From NCBI RefSeq assembly GCF_003460605.1, contig NZ_QTVN01000001.1, forward strand, positions 62,001 through 126,000: a DNA stretch of 64,000 bases, read 5' to 3'. Both the position numbers and the translations under genes were made by a program. This DNA comes from Ruminococcus sp. AF31-8BH (GTDB taxonomy: Bacteria; Bacillota; Clostridia; Lachnospirales; Lachnospiraceae). Below, piece after piece: positions 32,797 to 42,623 of this stretch (its first letter is position 1; every line of letters starts with the position of its first letter). Below the pieces are notes generated by a model, which saw only the letters and a program-made list of their open reading frames with translations, made no database searches and was not told where the DNA came from.

Positions 32797-35224
32797 CAAT
32801 AACCTTGTCTGGAACAAGGACAATGAGGTGTTCGCCTACTATGAGCTGATACCATACAACTATTCTTTTCTATCCGCAGAGCAGAAATTTATCGTGCATG
32901 ACAGTTTCCGACAGCTTATCGCACAGTCCCGTGAGGGTAAAATTCATGCGTTGCAGATTGCCACAGAAAGCTCAATCCGCAGTATGCAGGAACAGTCAAA
33001 GAAGCTGGTAACTGGAAAATTAAAGGAAGTTGCCTGCCAGAAGATAGACGAACAGACCGAAGCGTTAGTATCTATGATTGGGGACAATCAAGTGGACTAC
33101 CGCTTTTTTCTTGGCTTTAAGCTCATGGTTACGGAAGAACAGCTCAATCTGAAGAACATCAAAAAATCGGTGTGGCTGACGTTCACAGAATTTCTCCATG
33201 AAGTGAACCACACGCTGATGAATGATTTTGTTTCCATGCCGAATGATGAAATCAACCGTTACATAAAAATGGAAAAGTTACTGGAAAATAAAATCTCCCG
33301 TCGCTTTAAGGTGCGTCGCTTGGAAATCCATGATTTTGGGTATCTCATGGAACATCTTTACGGCAGGGACGGTATCGCTTATGAAGATTATGAGTACCAG
33401 CTACCAAAGAAAAAATTGAACAAAGAGACGCTGATAAAATACTACGACCTTATCCGTCCGACAAGGTGTGTGATTGAGGAAAGCCAGCGGTATTTACGAT
33501 TGGAACATGAGGACAAGGAAAGCTATGTGTCCTATTTTACCGTCAATGCGATTGTAGGAGAGCTTGATTTTCCGTCGTCTGAAATCTTCTATTTCCAGCA
33601 ACAGCAATTCACATTCCCCGTTGATACGAGCATGAATGTAGAAATCGTGGAAAATCGGAAAGCATTAACGACCGTCCGCAACAAGAAAAAGGAACTGAAA
33701 GACCTTGATAATCACGCCTATCAAGCAGGAAGTGAAACCAGCTCAAATGTGGTGGACGCTTTAGACAGCGTGGACGAGCTGGAAACTGATTTAGACCAGA
33801 CAAAAGAAAGTATGTATAAGTTAAGCTACGTCATACGGGTGTCTGCACCCGATCTTGACGAGCTGAAACGCCGTTGTGATGAAGTCAAGGACTTTTACGA
33901 CGACCTCAATGTAAAGCTGGTGCGTCCTGCTGGGGATATGCTGGGGCTTCATTCTGAATTTTTACCAGCCAGCAAGCGATATATCAATGACTATGTGCAG
34001 TATGTAAAATCAGATTTTTTAGCTGGGCTTGGCTTTGGTGCGACACAGCAGTTAGGAGAAACTACGGGTATCTATATGGGCTATTCTGTTGATACGGGAA
34101 GAAATGTGTACCTGCAACCGTCCCTTGCCAGTCAAGGTGTAAAAGGTACAGTTACCAACGCTTTAGCGTCTGCTTTTGTCGGTTCGCTTGGCGGTGGGAA
34201 ATCGTTCTGTAACAATCTTCTGGTATATTATGCGGTGCTGTTTGGCGGTCAAGCACTTCTGTTAGACCCTAAAAGTGAGCGTGGTAACTGGAAAGAAACG
34301 CTCCCAGAGATTGCACATGAAATCAATATCGTAAATCTTACCAGCGATAAGGACAATGCAGGGCTTCTTGACCCGTTTGTGATTATGAAGAATGTAAAAG
34401 ACGCTGAAAGTCTGGCAATCGACATCTTAACATTCCTTACGGGTATTTCTTCAAGGGACGGCGAAAAATTCCCCGTACTTCGTAAGGCAGTACGCTCCGT
34501 TACCCAGAGCGACAGTCGGGGCTTGCTCCATGTGATAGACGAGCTACGCCGTGAAGATACGCCCATATCAAGAAATATCGCAGACCATATCGACAGCTTC
34601 ACGGACTACGACTTTGCACACCTGCTGTTTTCAGACGGTACGGTAGAAAATGCTATCAGTCTGGATAATCAGCTCAATATCATTCAAGTAGCCGACCTTG
34701 TACTGCCAGATAAAGATACCACTTTTGAAGAATACACGACCATTGAATTGTTGTCTGTGTCTATGCTGATTGTGATTAGTACCTTTGCCCTTGATTTTAT
34801 CCATTCGGACAGAAGCATTTTTAAGATTGTCGATTTAGACGAAGCGTGGGCGTTCTTAAATGTGGCACAAGGAGAAACCTTATCAAATAAGCTGGTTCGT
34901 GCTGGGCGAGCTATGCAGGCAGGCGTTTATTTCGTTACCCAGTCTGCCTATGACGTGTCAAAGGAAAGTCTGAAAAACAATATCGGCTTAAAGTTTGCAT
35001 TTAGAAGCACGGATATAAACGAGATAAAGCAGACCTTAGAGTTTTTCGGTATCGACAAGGACGATGAGAACAACCAGAAACGCTTGCGTGATTTGGAGAA
35101 CGGACAATGCTTATTGCAGGACTTATACGGGCGTGTCGGTGTGGTGCAGATACACCCAGTCTTTGAAGAACTGCTACACGCCTTTGATACCAGACCGCCC
35201 GTACAGAGAAATGAGGTGGAGTGA
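32774..35224 (+). CDS. VirB4-type conjugation ATPase (Tn916 orf16, ConE-like)
   Basis: 816-residue ATPase that powers the mating channel. Walker A is GSLGGGKSFCNN, and Walker B FKIVDLDEAWAFL is followed by GRAMQAGVYFVTQSAYD. An N-terminal VirB4 domain fills the first ~400 residues. Close to Tn916 Orf16 in size. AAGGAGTG upstream; stop and next start overlap (TGATG). Confidence 0.93.
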   Translation: MFPIKYIDNNLVWNKDNEVFAYYELIPYNYSFLSAEQKFIVHDSFRQLIAQSREGKIHALQIATESSIRSMQEQSKKLVTGKLKEVACQKIDEQTEALVSMIGDNQVDYRFFLGFKLMVTEEQLNLKNIKKSVWLTFTEFLHEVNHTLMNDFVSMPNDEINRYIKMEKLLENKISRRFKVRRLEIHDFGYLMEHLYGRDGIAYEDYEYQLPKKKLNKETLIKYYDLIRPTRCVIEESQRYLRLEHEDKESYVSYFTVNAIVGELDFPSSEIFYFQQQQFTFPVDTSMNVEIVENRKALTTVRNKKKELKDLDNHAYQAGSETSSNVVDALDSVDELETDLDQTKESMYKLSYVIRVSAPDLDELKRRCDEVKDFYDDLNVKLVRPAGDMLGLHSEFLPASKRYINDYVQYVKSDFLAGLGFGATQQLGETTGIYMGYSVDTGRNVYLQPSLASQGVKGTVTNALASAFVGSLGGGKSFCNNLLVYYAVLFGGQALLLDPKSERGNWKETLPEIAHEINIVNLTSDKDNAGLLDPFVIMKNVKDAESLAIDILTFLTGISSRDGEKFPVLRKAVRSVTQSDSRGLLHVIDELRREDTPISRNIADHIDSFTDYDFAHLLFSDGTVENAISLDNQLNIIQVADLVLPDKDTTFEEYTTIELLSVSMLIVISTFALDFIHSDRSIFKIVDLDEAWAFLNVAQGETLSNKLVRAGRAMQAGVYFVTQSAYDVSKESLKNNIGLKFAFRSTDINEIKQTLEFFGIDKDDENNQKRLRDLENGQCLLQDLYGRVGVVQIHPVFEELLHAFDTRPPVQRNEVE

Positions 35225-37434
35225 TGAAAGAAAGGATAAAAGGTGTGTTCACAAAAAAGAAGATTTTCCACTTTCTCAAAATGGCTCTGTTCGTGGTGGC
35301 ACTCTCCCTTATCCTGCTTTCACTTTTGGGGACGGTGGCTCATGCGACGGGGCTTGTAGACGATACCATAAACGCAGAAAATCTTTATTCAAAATATCCC
35401 CTTTCCAACTACCAGCTTGATTTTTTCGTCGATAATAGCTGGTCGTGGCTTCCGTGGAACTGGCTCGACGGTATCGGAAAATCGGTACAATACGGGCTGT
35501 ACTGCATTACCAACTTTGTCTGGACTATCAGTTTGTATTTGAGTAATGCAACGGGCTATGTGGTGCAGGAAGCCTATAAGCTGGACTTCATCAATGATAT
35601 GGCAGACAGTATCGGAAAGAGCATACAGACCCTTGCAGGCGTTACCGAGAACGGCTTTTCTTCTACGGGCTTCTATGTTGGTTTCCTGCTTCTCATTATC
35701 TTAGTGGTGGGAATGTACGTTGCTTATACGGGACTGATAAAACGGGAAACCAGCAAAGCACTTCACGCTGTTATCAACTTTGTGGTGGTGTTCGTGCTGT
35801 CCGCTTCATTTATTGCTTATGCTCCCGACTATATCAAGAAGATAAATGAATTTTCATCAGACATCAGTACCGCTTCTTTGGATTTGGGAACAAAAATCAT
35901 GCTCCCTAACTCCGACAGCGAGGGTAAGGACAGCGTGGACTTGATACGGGACAGCCTATTTTCTATTCAAGTGGAACAGCCGTGGCTCTTGCTTCAATTC
36001 GGGAACAGCAACGCAGAAGAAATCGGGACAGACCGTGTAGAAGCTCTCGTATCGGCAAGTCCAGAGGACGAGGACGGGAAAACCAGAGAGGAAGTCGTGA
36101 AAACAGAAATCGAGGACAACGACAATAACAATCTGACAATACCGCAGGTCGTGAACCGTTTGGGTATGGTGTTCTTCCTCTTGTTCTTTAACTTGGGTAT
36201 CACGATATTTGTATTCTTGCTTACGGGCATGATGTTGTTCAGCCAGATACTTTTTATTATCTTTGCAATGTTTTTACCTATCAGTTTTTTACTTTCCATG
36301 ATACCGAGCTATGAAAGCATGGCAAAGCAGGCAATCGTGAGAGTATTTAATACCATAATGACACGGGCAGGAATAACGCTCATTGTAACGGTGGCATTTA
36401 GTATTTCCAGTATGTTTTACAACATTTCCACAGACTACCCATTCTTTATGGTGGCGTTCTTGCAGATAGTATGTTTCGCTGGTATCTACATGAAGCTGGG
36501 CGACTTAATGAGTATGTTCTCACTTAATGCTGGCGACAGTCAAAGCATGGGACGACGCATATTCCGCAGACCGTATCTGTTTATGCGACATCGGGCTAGG
36601 CGTATGGAACACCGTATTGCAAGGGCGGTAAGTGCTGGCGGTATTTCGGGCGGTGTAGCTGGTGCGGTGGCTGGAAGTGCCGTTGCTGGCAAGAGAGCCG
36701 AAAGAAAAAATACGGCTTCTAAAGAAAATCGGGGCAATACCACTTCCAGCATGGGACAGCGTGCAGGTTCAAAAGTCGGTGCTGTTTTAGATACGAAAAA
36801 TAAAGTGAAAGACAAGGCAAACGCTGTCAAAGAGAATATCAAGGATATGCCGACACAGACCGCTTATGCGGTGTATTCCGCAAAGGAAAAGGCAAAGTCC
36901 AGCGTGTCCGACTTCAAGCGTGGCATGGTGCAGGAACAGCAGTCCAGACAGACGGGACGCTTGGAAAAGCAGGAACAGCGTAAGAAAAATATCGCTGACA
37001 AACGTATGGAGCTTCAAAAGGCACAAGAAGCAAGGCAGGTACAGCGAAAGGCTGACGGATCAGCGACAACGGGAGCTACCCGTCCCCATGAGCGACCAGT
37101 CACAGCTTCAACCATTCCAAAGCCGAGTGTTGAAAAAATGCAGGAAGTCAAACGCCCAGCCACAGCTCCAACTCCGAAAGCAAGTGAGCCAGTCAAGACA
37201 AATGTTATCAAAGAGCGTCCGTTATCTTCTGGTGCTTCTGATAAGAAAGCACCCCAGCCTACACAGACAGTACATAGGCAGAATGTAGAAAAAGTGGTAT
37301 CGCAGGAAACACGCCAGAATGACACCAAAGACCGCAGGATAAAGGTTCAGCAGACCCAGAGCGTCCAGAAGAACCAGCAGACCATAGAGAAAACCCGTAA
37401 CCTTGTAACGAAGAAAGGACAGAAGAAAAAATGA
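35224..37434 (+). CDS. VirB6-like channel protein (Tn916 orf15, ConG-like)
   Basis: 736-residue polytopic membrane protein. A signal-like N-terminal helix leads to about six to seven further helices between residues 70 and 430. A long hydrophilic, Lys/Gln-rich C-terminal tail (about 450-736) is probably coiled coil in the cytoplasm. It forms part of the transfer pore. Start ATG overlaps the previous stop; GAGGTGG upstream. The stop overlaps the next start (ATGA). Confidence 0.88.
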   Translation: MKERIKGVFTKKKIFHFLKMALFVVALSLILLSLLGTVAHATGLVDDTINAENLYSKYPLSNYQLDFFVDNSWSWLPWNWLDGIGKSVQYGLYCITNFVWTISLYLSNATGYVVQEAYKLDFINDMADSIGKSIQTLAGVTENGFSSTGFYVGFLLLIILVVGMYVAYTGLIKRETSKALHAVINFVVVFVLSASFIAYAPDYIKKINEFSSDISTASLDLGTKIMLPNSDSEGKDSVDLIRDSLFSIQVEQPWLLLQFGNSNAEEIGTDRVEALVSASPEDEDGKTREEVVKTEIEDNDNNNLTIPQVVNRLGMVFFLLFFNLGITIFVFLLTGMMLFSQILFIIFAMFLPISFLLSMIPSYESMAKQAIVRVFNTIMTRAGITLIVTVAFSISSMFYNISTDYPFFMVAFLQIVCFAGIYMKLGDLMSMFSLNAGDSQSMGRRIFRRPYLFMRHRARRMEHRIARAVSAGGISGGVAGAVAGSAVAGKRAERKNTASKENRGNTTSSMGQRAGSKVGAVLDTKNKVKDKANAVKENIKDMPTQTAYAVYSAKEKAKSSVSDFKRGMVQEQQSRQTGRLEKQEQRKKNIADKRMELQKAQEARQVQRKADGSATTGATRPHERPVTASTIPKPSVEKMQEVKRPATAPTPKASEPVKTNVIKERPLSSGASDKKAPQPTQTVHRQNVEKVVSQETRQNDTKDRRIKVQQTQSVQKNQQTIEKTRNLVTKKGQKKK

Positions 37435-38438
37435 AACTGAAACATATCGCTATCATTGGCAGTCTGTTTCCTATCCTCTTTTCTCTGGTGCTTTTCTTTG
37501 GCGTCCTCATTAGTGCGGACAGCGACGACGAGAACAGCAATTTTTCTTCTGGCATTACGGGTATGAACCTATCCGCAGAAGTCTTGAAACATCAGCCTAT
37601 GGTAGAAAAATACGCCAGAGAAAACGGTATCTCCGAGTATGTCAATGTGTTACTTGCTATCATTCAAGTAGAAAGTGGCGGTACGGCAGAAGATGTTATG
37701 CAGAGTTCGGAAAGTCTTGGTTTACCGCCTAATTCCTTAGATACGGAAAGCTCAATCAAGCAGGGGTGTAAGTATTTTGCGTCCCTGCTTTCTTCCTGCA
37801 AAAATCAAGGTATCGACGACTTGAATGTAGCGATACAGTCTTATAACTATGGCGGTGGCTATGTGGGATATGTGGCAGGAAAAGGAAAAAAACACACTTT
37901 TAATCTTGCAGAGAGCTTCGCCCGTGAGAAATCGGGTGGAAAGAAAGTAACCTACACCAACCCGATAGCCGTTGCTAAGAATGGGGGCTGGCGGTATGGC
38001 TATGGAAATATGTTCTATGTGGAAGTAGTCAATCAGTATTTAGCAGTTCCGCAGGTATCGGGAGAACTGGCACAAAAGGTAATGAATGAAGCGTTGAAAT
38101 ATCAAGGCTGGAAGTATGTGTATGGTGGCAGTAACCCGAATACTTCCTTTGATTGTTCGGGATTGACGCAATGGTGCTATGGAAAAGCTGGTATCTCCTT
38201 ACCGAGAACAGCACAAGCACAGTATGACGCAACCCAACATCTGCCACTCTCGCAGGCAAAAGCAGGCGATTTGGTGTTTTTCCATTCCACCTATAACGCT
38301 GGTTCGTATGTAACACACGTCGGTATTCTTGTTTCGCCGACACAGATGTACCACGCAGGCGACCCGATAGGATATGCAGACCTAAGTAGTAGTTACTGGC
38401 AACAGCACTTAATCGGTGCAGGACGAGTAAAACAATAG
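37431..38438 (+). CDS. CwlT-like cell-wall hydrolase (Tn916 orf14)
   Basis: 335-residue bifunctional peptidoglycan hydrolase that opens the wall for conjugation. An N-terminal membrane anchor precedes a lysozyme-like muramidase domain (LLAIIQVESGGTAEDVMQSSES, catalytic Glu in QVESGG). An NlpC/P60 endopeptidase follows, with Cys in FDCSGLTQWCYG and His in YVTHVGILV. It overlaps the VirB6-like gene by 4 bases. Confidence 0.93.
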   Translation: MKLKHIAIIGSLFPILFSLVLFFGVLISADSDDENSNFSSGITGMNLSAEVLKHQPMVEKYARENGISEYVNVLLAIIQVESGGTAEDVMQSSESLGLPPNSLDTESSIKQGCKYFASLLSSCKNQGIDDLNVAIQSYNYGGGYVGYVAGKGKKHTFNLAESFAREKSGGKKVTYTNPIAVAKNGGWRYGYGNMFYVEVVNQYLAVPQVSGELAQKVMNEALKYQGWKYVYGGSNPNTSFDCSGLTQWCYGKAGISLPRTAQAQYDATQHLPLSQAKAGDLVFFHSTYNAGSYVTHVGILVSPTQMYHAGDPIGYADLSSSYWQQHLIGAGRVKQ

Positions 38439-38454
38439 AAAGGACTTGAAAAAT

Positions 38455-39366
38455 ATGTTTAAGAAGAATAAGAAACAGACAGAAACTATCAAAGAACCAA
38501 AAGAAAAAAAGGTGCGTACTGTCAAGGTAGGCACACATAAGAAAACCGTGATTGCGTTGTGGGTGGTGCTTGTCGCAAGCGTGAGCTTTGGGGTGTATAA
38601 GAATTTTACGGCTATCGACCAGCACACCACCCATGAAAAAGAAATCATTGAACTTTGCTTGCAGGACACCAACGGGATAGAAAATTTCGTGAAAAACTTT
38701 GCGAAGTCCTATTACACATGGGATAACAGCAAAGAAGCTATCGAAGCAAGGACGCAGGCAATCAGCGGTTATCTGACAAAGGAATTGCAGGACTTAAATG
38801 TAGACACCATTAGAACCGATATACCGACCAGCTCCACGGTTACAGATGTGATTGTATGGCATATCGAGCAATCGGGAGCGGACACTTTTTCTGCTACCTA
38901 CGAAGTAGATCAGCAGATAAAAGAGGGAGAACAGACAAGCAATGTGAAAGCAACCTATACTGTAAAAGTCTATGTGGACGCAGACGGGGATATGGTAATC
39001 GTTCAAAACCCTACCCTTGCACCAGCAGTTGAAAAATCAGACTATGAGCCTAAGACACCAGAAGCAGACGCAAGCGTGGACGCTGATACGGTAAATGACG
39101 CTACCGCTTTTCTGGAAACATTCTTTAAGCTGTACCCAACAGCGACGGAAAAAGAGCTTGCTTACTATGTATTGGGAAATGTGATTGAACCTATCGGCAG
39201 GGACTACCTTTATTCTGAACTGGTAAACCCTATCTTTATAAAGGACGGCGACAATGTGAAAGTCAAGGTTGCGGTAAAATTCATTGATAATCAGACAAAA
39301 GCGACGCAGGTATCGCAGTATGAGCTTGTGCTACATAAGGATAGTAACTGGAAGATTGTAGGATAA
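38455..39366 (+). CDS. TcpC-family conjugal transfer protein (Tn916 orf13)
   Basis: 303-residue bitopic membrane protein. A basic N-terminus, one helix (about 30-47) and two tandem NTF2-like TcpC domains outside (ENFVKNFAKSYYTWDNSKEA and ATAFLETFFKLYPTATEKEL). It stabilises the transfer channel. Start ATG 38455 has AAAGGA 9 bases upstream; TTG at 38446 is too close to it. Confidence 0.9.
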   Translation: MFKKNKKQTETIKEPKEKKVRTVKVGTHKKTVIALWVVLVASVSFGVYKNFTAIDQHTTHEKEIIELCLQDTNGIENFVKNFAKSYYTWDNSKEAIEARTQAISGYLTKELQDLNVDTIRTDIPTSSTVTDVIVWHIEQSGADTFSATYEVDQQIKEGEQTSNVKATYTVKVYVDADGDMVIVQNPTLAPAVEKSDYEPKTPEADASVDADTVNDATAFLETFFKLYPTATEKELAYYVLGNVIEPIGRDYLYSELVNPIFIKDGDNVKVKVAVKFIDNQTKATQVSQYELVLHKDSNWKIVG

Positions 39367-39436
39367 ATGATATAGCGTGCATTTCCTATCAGATTTGCAC
39401 GCTTTTACAAAACGACAAGAAAACTGTGCAAAAATA

Positions 39437-39464
39437 TTGACTTGTAATGACCGAATGCTATAAT
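39437..39464 (+). promoter_or_regulatory. Promoter of the small cargo operon, with possible operator
   Basis: TTGACT (39437-39442), 16 bases, TATAAT (39459-39464). ACTTGT inside the -35 spacer and ACAAGT just after the -10 (about 39472-39477) form an inverted pair flanking the promoter, followed by GTACTTGG. It may be the operator of the XRE regulator encoded in the operon. Confidence 0.6.
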
Positions 39465-39510
39465 ATAAATGACAAGTGTACTTGGTATTATTTGAAGGGA
39501 GCGTTATATA

Positions 39511-39825
39511 ATGGATAAAGAAAAAATACTATCACAAAACAAAAAAGAGAATCTATATCTTGATGAATACGAAAAACATATTAAACTTCAAGGGAAATCT
39601 TTTGGCTTAATGTTTGTTTTATTTATCTGCATTTTAATTCTTTTCATTAAAGCAGTTTGTAAAGAACCTTACTATGACATAATGACAATTATTGGGTCTG
39701 TGGCATTTGGCTCTATGGGTTATGAAGCACATATTTCAAAAAATAAATCCAAATTTGTTATTGCTTTATTCTTTTTTCTATTTATGGGGTATTACTTTTA
39801 TAAATTTTTAATGGTAGGTTTATAG
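39511..39825 (+). CDS. Small membrane protein with two to three helices (cargo)
   Basis: 104-residue protein: charged N-terminus (NKKENLYLDEYEKHIKLQGK), then hydrophobic stretches near 32-50, 58-72 and 80-100. I do not recognise the family. GGGAGCG upstream. It is first in an operon with an XRE regulator and a DUF3784-like membrane protein. Confidence 0.65.
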   Translation: MDKEKILSQNKKENLYLDEYEKHIKLQGKSFGLMFVLFICILILFIKAVCKEPYYDIMTIIGSVAFGSMGYEAHISKNKSKFVIALFFFLFMGYYFYKFLMVGL

Positions 39826-39826
39826 A

Positions 39827-40036
39827 ATGGACGAACATTTAATTTTGCGAAACAGATTAAAAACTGTACGAAAAGAAAAAAAATTATCACAAACAGAATT
39901 AGCTGAACTAGTCGGGGTTTCTCGGAATACAGTTAGTTCTATTGAAACTGGACAATTTAATCCAACAGCAAAATTGGCATTAGTGCTTTGTATAGCTTTA
40001 GATAAAAAATTTGAAGAATTATTTTATTTTGATTAA
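39827..40036 (+). CDS. Short XRE-family regulator
   Basis: 69-residue Cro/CI-type helix-turn-helix (RLKTVRKEKKLSQTELAELVGVSRNTVSSIETGQF), the compact form commonly paired with small membrane proteins. Starts 1 base after the previous stop. It likely represses its own operon through the inverted ACTTGT sites at the promoter. Confidence 0.85.
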   Translation: MDEHLILRNRLKTVRKEKKLSQTELAELVGVSRNTVSSIETGQFNPTAKLALVLCIALDKKFEELFYFD

Positions 40037-40050
40037 AGGAGAGAACGATT

Positions 40051-40380
40051 ATGGAATTAGAGGAATTGATTGTTGAAATAGTTATAGGATTGTTTTTACT
40101 TTTTACATCTTATCAAATAGGTATAAAAGAGAATATTACTTTATTACATGGTTATCATTATACACAACTTGACCCTAAAGATAAAAAGGTGTTTACAAAA
40201 AAAATAGGAATAGGCACTTTACTGGTTAGTATTGGTATTCTTGTTATGCCGATTATCAATTTAATCTCTCATTCTGAATTAGGCTATTACATAGGTCTTA
40301 TTTTGATTGTTGTAGGAGTGTTTTATATCATATTCATCATTGTAAAATACAATGGAAAACTTATTAGCTTTAAAAAGTAG
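40051..40380 (+). CDS. DUF3784-like membrane protein
   Basis: 109-residue protein with three hydrophobic helices (about 5-25, 50-70, 78-100) and the DUF3784-like segment YTQLDPKDKKVFTKKIGIGTLLVSIG. Function unknown. AAAGGAGAG upstream. It is cotranscribed with the XRE regulator. Confidence 0.65.
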   Translation: MELEELIVEIVIGLFLLFTSYQIGIKENITLLHGYHYTQLDPKDKKVFTKKIGIGTLLVSIGILVMPIINLISHSELGYYIGLILIVVGVFYIIFIIVKYNGKLISFKK

Positions 40381-40395
40381 AATTGAGGTATGAAT

Positions 40396-40626
40396 ATGAT
40401 AGGACTGAACAAAAGAGATATAAAAAAGGCATTGAAAGCTGGTGCAAAAGCTGGCGGTGTATCATTGGCTGATGTTCGGGCGGATATTGAAGCTACGATT
40501 GATGAAGCTATGAATAGCACCGACCCAGAGGTGCAGGCAAATTTCAAAAAGTATTTTGGGAATAAACGCCCTACACCAGAAGAATATATTTATATCATTA
40601 CGAAAAAGACAAAGGCAAAATTATAA
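40396..40626 (+). CDS. Small basic protein of unknown function
   Basis: 76-residue soluble protein: [20 protein letters not shown], acidic middle [13 protein letters not shown], end [20 protein letters not shown]. No family recognised. The start at 40396 has GAGG seven bases upstream; ATG at 40390 is closer than ideal. It ends just before a strong hairpin, so it is the last gene of the regulator operon. Confidence 0.6.
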   Translation: MIGLNKRDIKKALKAGAKAGGVSLADVRADIEATIDEAMNSTDPEVQANFKKYFGNKRPTPEEYIYIITKKTKAKL

Positions 40627-40627
40627 T

Positions 40628-40683
40628 AAAAGGGTCGTGGAAATGCTTCACAAAATTGTGATCTGCATTATCACGGCTCTTTT
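40628..40683 (+). terminator. Terminator of the cargo regulator operon
   Basis: AAAAGGGTCGTG pairs with CACGGCTCTTTT across a structured loop (with an inner TCACAA/TTGTGA pair), followed by T-rich sequence. It separates this operon from the ABC transporter genes. Confidence 0.65.
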
Positions 40684-40792
40684 ACTCTCTGTTTACTTTC
40701 AAAACTGTAAGTGTAATTGAATACTGCCCTTGCTATAATTTAATTGTATTCCAAAACAAATAAATGTGGCAGGAAGAAAGGAGCGATTTTTA

Positions 40793-41563
40793 ATGGAACA
40801 CATTTTAAATTTAGAGCAAGTAAAAAAATACTACGGGGGTAACTCTGGAAATATCACAAAGGCAGTAGACGGTATTTCTATGTATGTAGATAAGGGCGAA
40901 TTTGTCGCAATCATGGGAGCTAGTGGTTCTGGAAAGACTACCCTATTAAACTGTATCTCTACGATTGATACTGTAACCAGCGGACACATTACAGTCAATA
41001 ATCAAGATATTACCAAAATCAAGGATAAAGATTTTGCTGATTTCAGACGTGAAAATTTAGGGTTCATTTTTCAAGATTTCAACCTTTTAGATACTTTAAC
41101 GATTGGAGAAAACATTTCTTTATCATTGGTTATCAACAAACAGAACCCTACTGATATTGAGAAAAGAGTTCATGCTATCGCCGATAAATTGGGTATTCGT
41201 GATATTTTATCGAAATTTCCTTATGAAGTTTCTGGCGGACAAAAACAGCGTTGTGCTTGTGCTAGAGCCTTAATCAATGAACCGAAACTGATTTTAGCTG
41301 ATGAACCGACGGGAGCTTTGGACTCAAAAGCTTCCAGATTATTACTGGAAACAATGTCTGAAATCAACAAGAAAATGCAGGCTACTATTTTAATGGTAAC
41401 ACATGACCCGTTTAGTGCGTCTTTCTGTGAACGTATTTTGTTCTTGAAAGACGGTAAAATATTCAATGAAATTTTCAGAGGGGAAAAAAGCAGAAAAGAT
41501 TTCTTCAATGAAATACTGGATATATTAACCTTGCTCGGAGGTGAAGTGGGAAATGTTAGGTAA
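40793..41563 (+). CDS. BceA-like ABC transporter ATPase
   Basis: 256-residue ATPase of the MacB/BceA class, typical of peptide-antibiotic resistance exporters. Walker A GASGSGKTT, Q-loop FIFQDFN, signature VSGGQKQR, Walker B LILADEPTGALD, H-loop THD. AAAGGAGCG precedes the ATG at 40793. It overlaps the permease start by 11 bases. Because the partner permease is truncated, the transporter is probably non-functional. Confidence 0.88.
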   Translation: MEHILNLEQVKKYYGGNSGNITKAVDGISMYVDKGEFVAIMGASGSGKTTLLNCISTIDTVTSGHITVNNQDITKIKDKDFADFRRENLGFIFQDFNLLDTLTIGENISLSLVINKQNPTDIEKRVHAIADKLGIRDILSKFPYEVSGGQKQRCACARALINEPKLILADEPTGALDSKASRLLLETMSEINKKMQATILMVTHDPFSASFCERILFLKDGKIFNEIFRGEKSRKDFFNEILDILTLLGGEVGNVR

Positions 41564-42395
41564 GTTAGCGTATAGAAATACAAAAAGAAATATTAAAGAT
41601 TATTTGATTTATCTGATAACCGTTACTGCATCCTTTTCTCTTATATTTGCTTTTAATTTGGTGGCAAATTCTGATGAAATTGTAAAGTTATGTTCCAGTA
41701 TGGATGCATTTAAGAATTCATTGTTCGCTGTAAATATTCTTATTATTTTTGTGATATGCTTTTTGATCAACTATACAACGAAATTTATGTTTGAAAAAAG
41801 AAGTAAAGAATTAGGAACATATATGCTTCTTGGCATTAAGAAAAAAGAAATTGCCCACTTAGTTGTAATTGAAAATATACTGTTGGGAATTTTAGCATTT
41901 GTATTAGCTATTCCTATTGGCTTTTTATTCAGCCAGTTTGTGTCGTTAGTAATTGTAAACTTACTGGGTATTCCAAAAACTCTCTTTATTTCTTTGAATT
42001 TCGTTTCTATTGGACTATTGATAATTTATTTTTTAACTATTTATGTTTTGGTTTTGCTTAATCTATTAAGAAGAATAAGTAAAATGACGATACGTGATTT
42101 TCTTTATTTTGACAAACAAAATGAAAAGAAAATGTTCCGTGACAGTAAAAAAAGAAATGTCATTTTTGTTTTAAGTATTATTCTTGGTGCGATTTCTCTT
42201 TTTCTCTGGAATTCACGTTGTACTATGGATAATTTTAATAAGCAAGAAACACTTACTTATTTGATGGTAAGCGTAATCATGTTGATTATCAGCATTTATG
42301 GTATATCTACAACTTGTGCAGATATGTTCTTGACTGTTATCTTAAAATTTTGTATAATAGGAATTGAAGTTAAATTAGATGCTAAAAATTTGTAA
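41553..42395 (+). pseudogene. BceB-like permease, C-terminally truncated by the erm(B) segment
   Basis: 280-residue open frame where BceB-type permeases have about 640-670. The N-terminus is normal (GKLAYRNTKRNIKDYLIYLITVTASFSLIFAFN), with the first FtsX-like block of four helices and part of the next. The last ~25 residues (after ISIYGISTTCADM) are read from erm(B) upstream DNA, including the erm promoter, so the large extracellular domain and remaining helices are gone. GGAGGTG precedes the ATG. It marks the join between transporter cargo and resistance segment. Confidence 0.82.
42330..42358 (+). promoter_or_regulatory. erm(B) promoter
   Basis: TTGACT (42330-42335), 17 bases, TATAAT (42353-42358), upstream of the leader peptide. 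It lies inside the 3' end of the truncated permease frame. Confidence 0.85.
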
Positions 42396-42415
42396 TTAAG
42401 AAGGAGGGATTCGTC

Positions 42416-42499
42416 ATGTTGGTATTCCAAATGCGTAATGTAGATAAAACATCTACTGTTTTGAAACAGACTAAAAACAGTGATTACGCAGATAAATAA
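42416..42499 (+). CDS. ermBL: erm(B) leader peptide
   Basis: 27-codon leader starting MLVFQMRNVDKT, preceded by AAGGAGGG. Ribosome stalling here under macrolides remodels the downstream mRNA (42500-42623) and exposes the erm(B) start; this mechanism is known for the family. The full-length leader suggests inducible rather than constitutive expression. Confidence 0.9.
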   Translation: MLVFQMRNVDKTSTVLKQTKNSDYADK

Positions 42500-42623
42500 A
42501 TACGTTAGATTAATTCCTACCAGTGACTAATCTTATGACTTTTTAAACAGATAACTAAAATTACAAACAAATCGTTTAACTTCTGTATTTATTTACAGAT
42601 GTAATCACTTCAGGAGTGATTAC

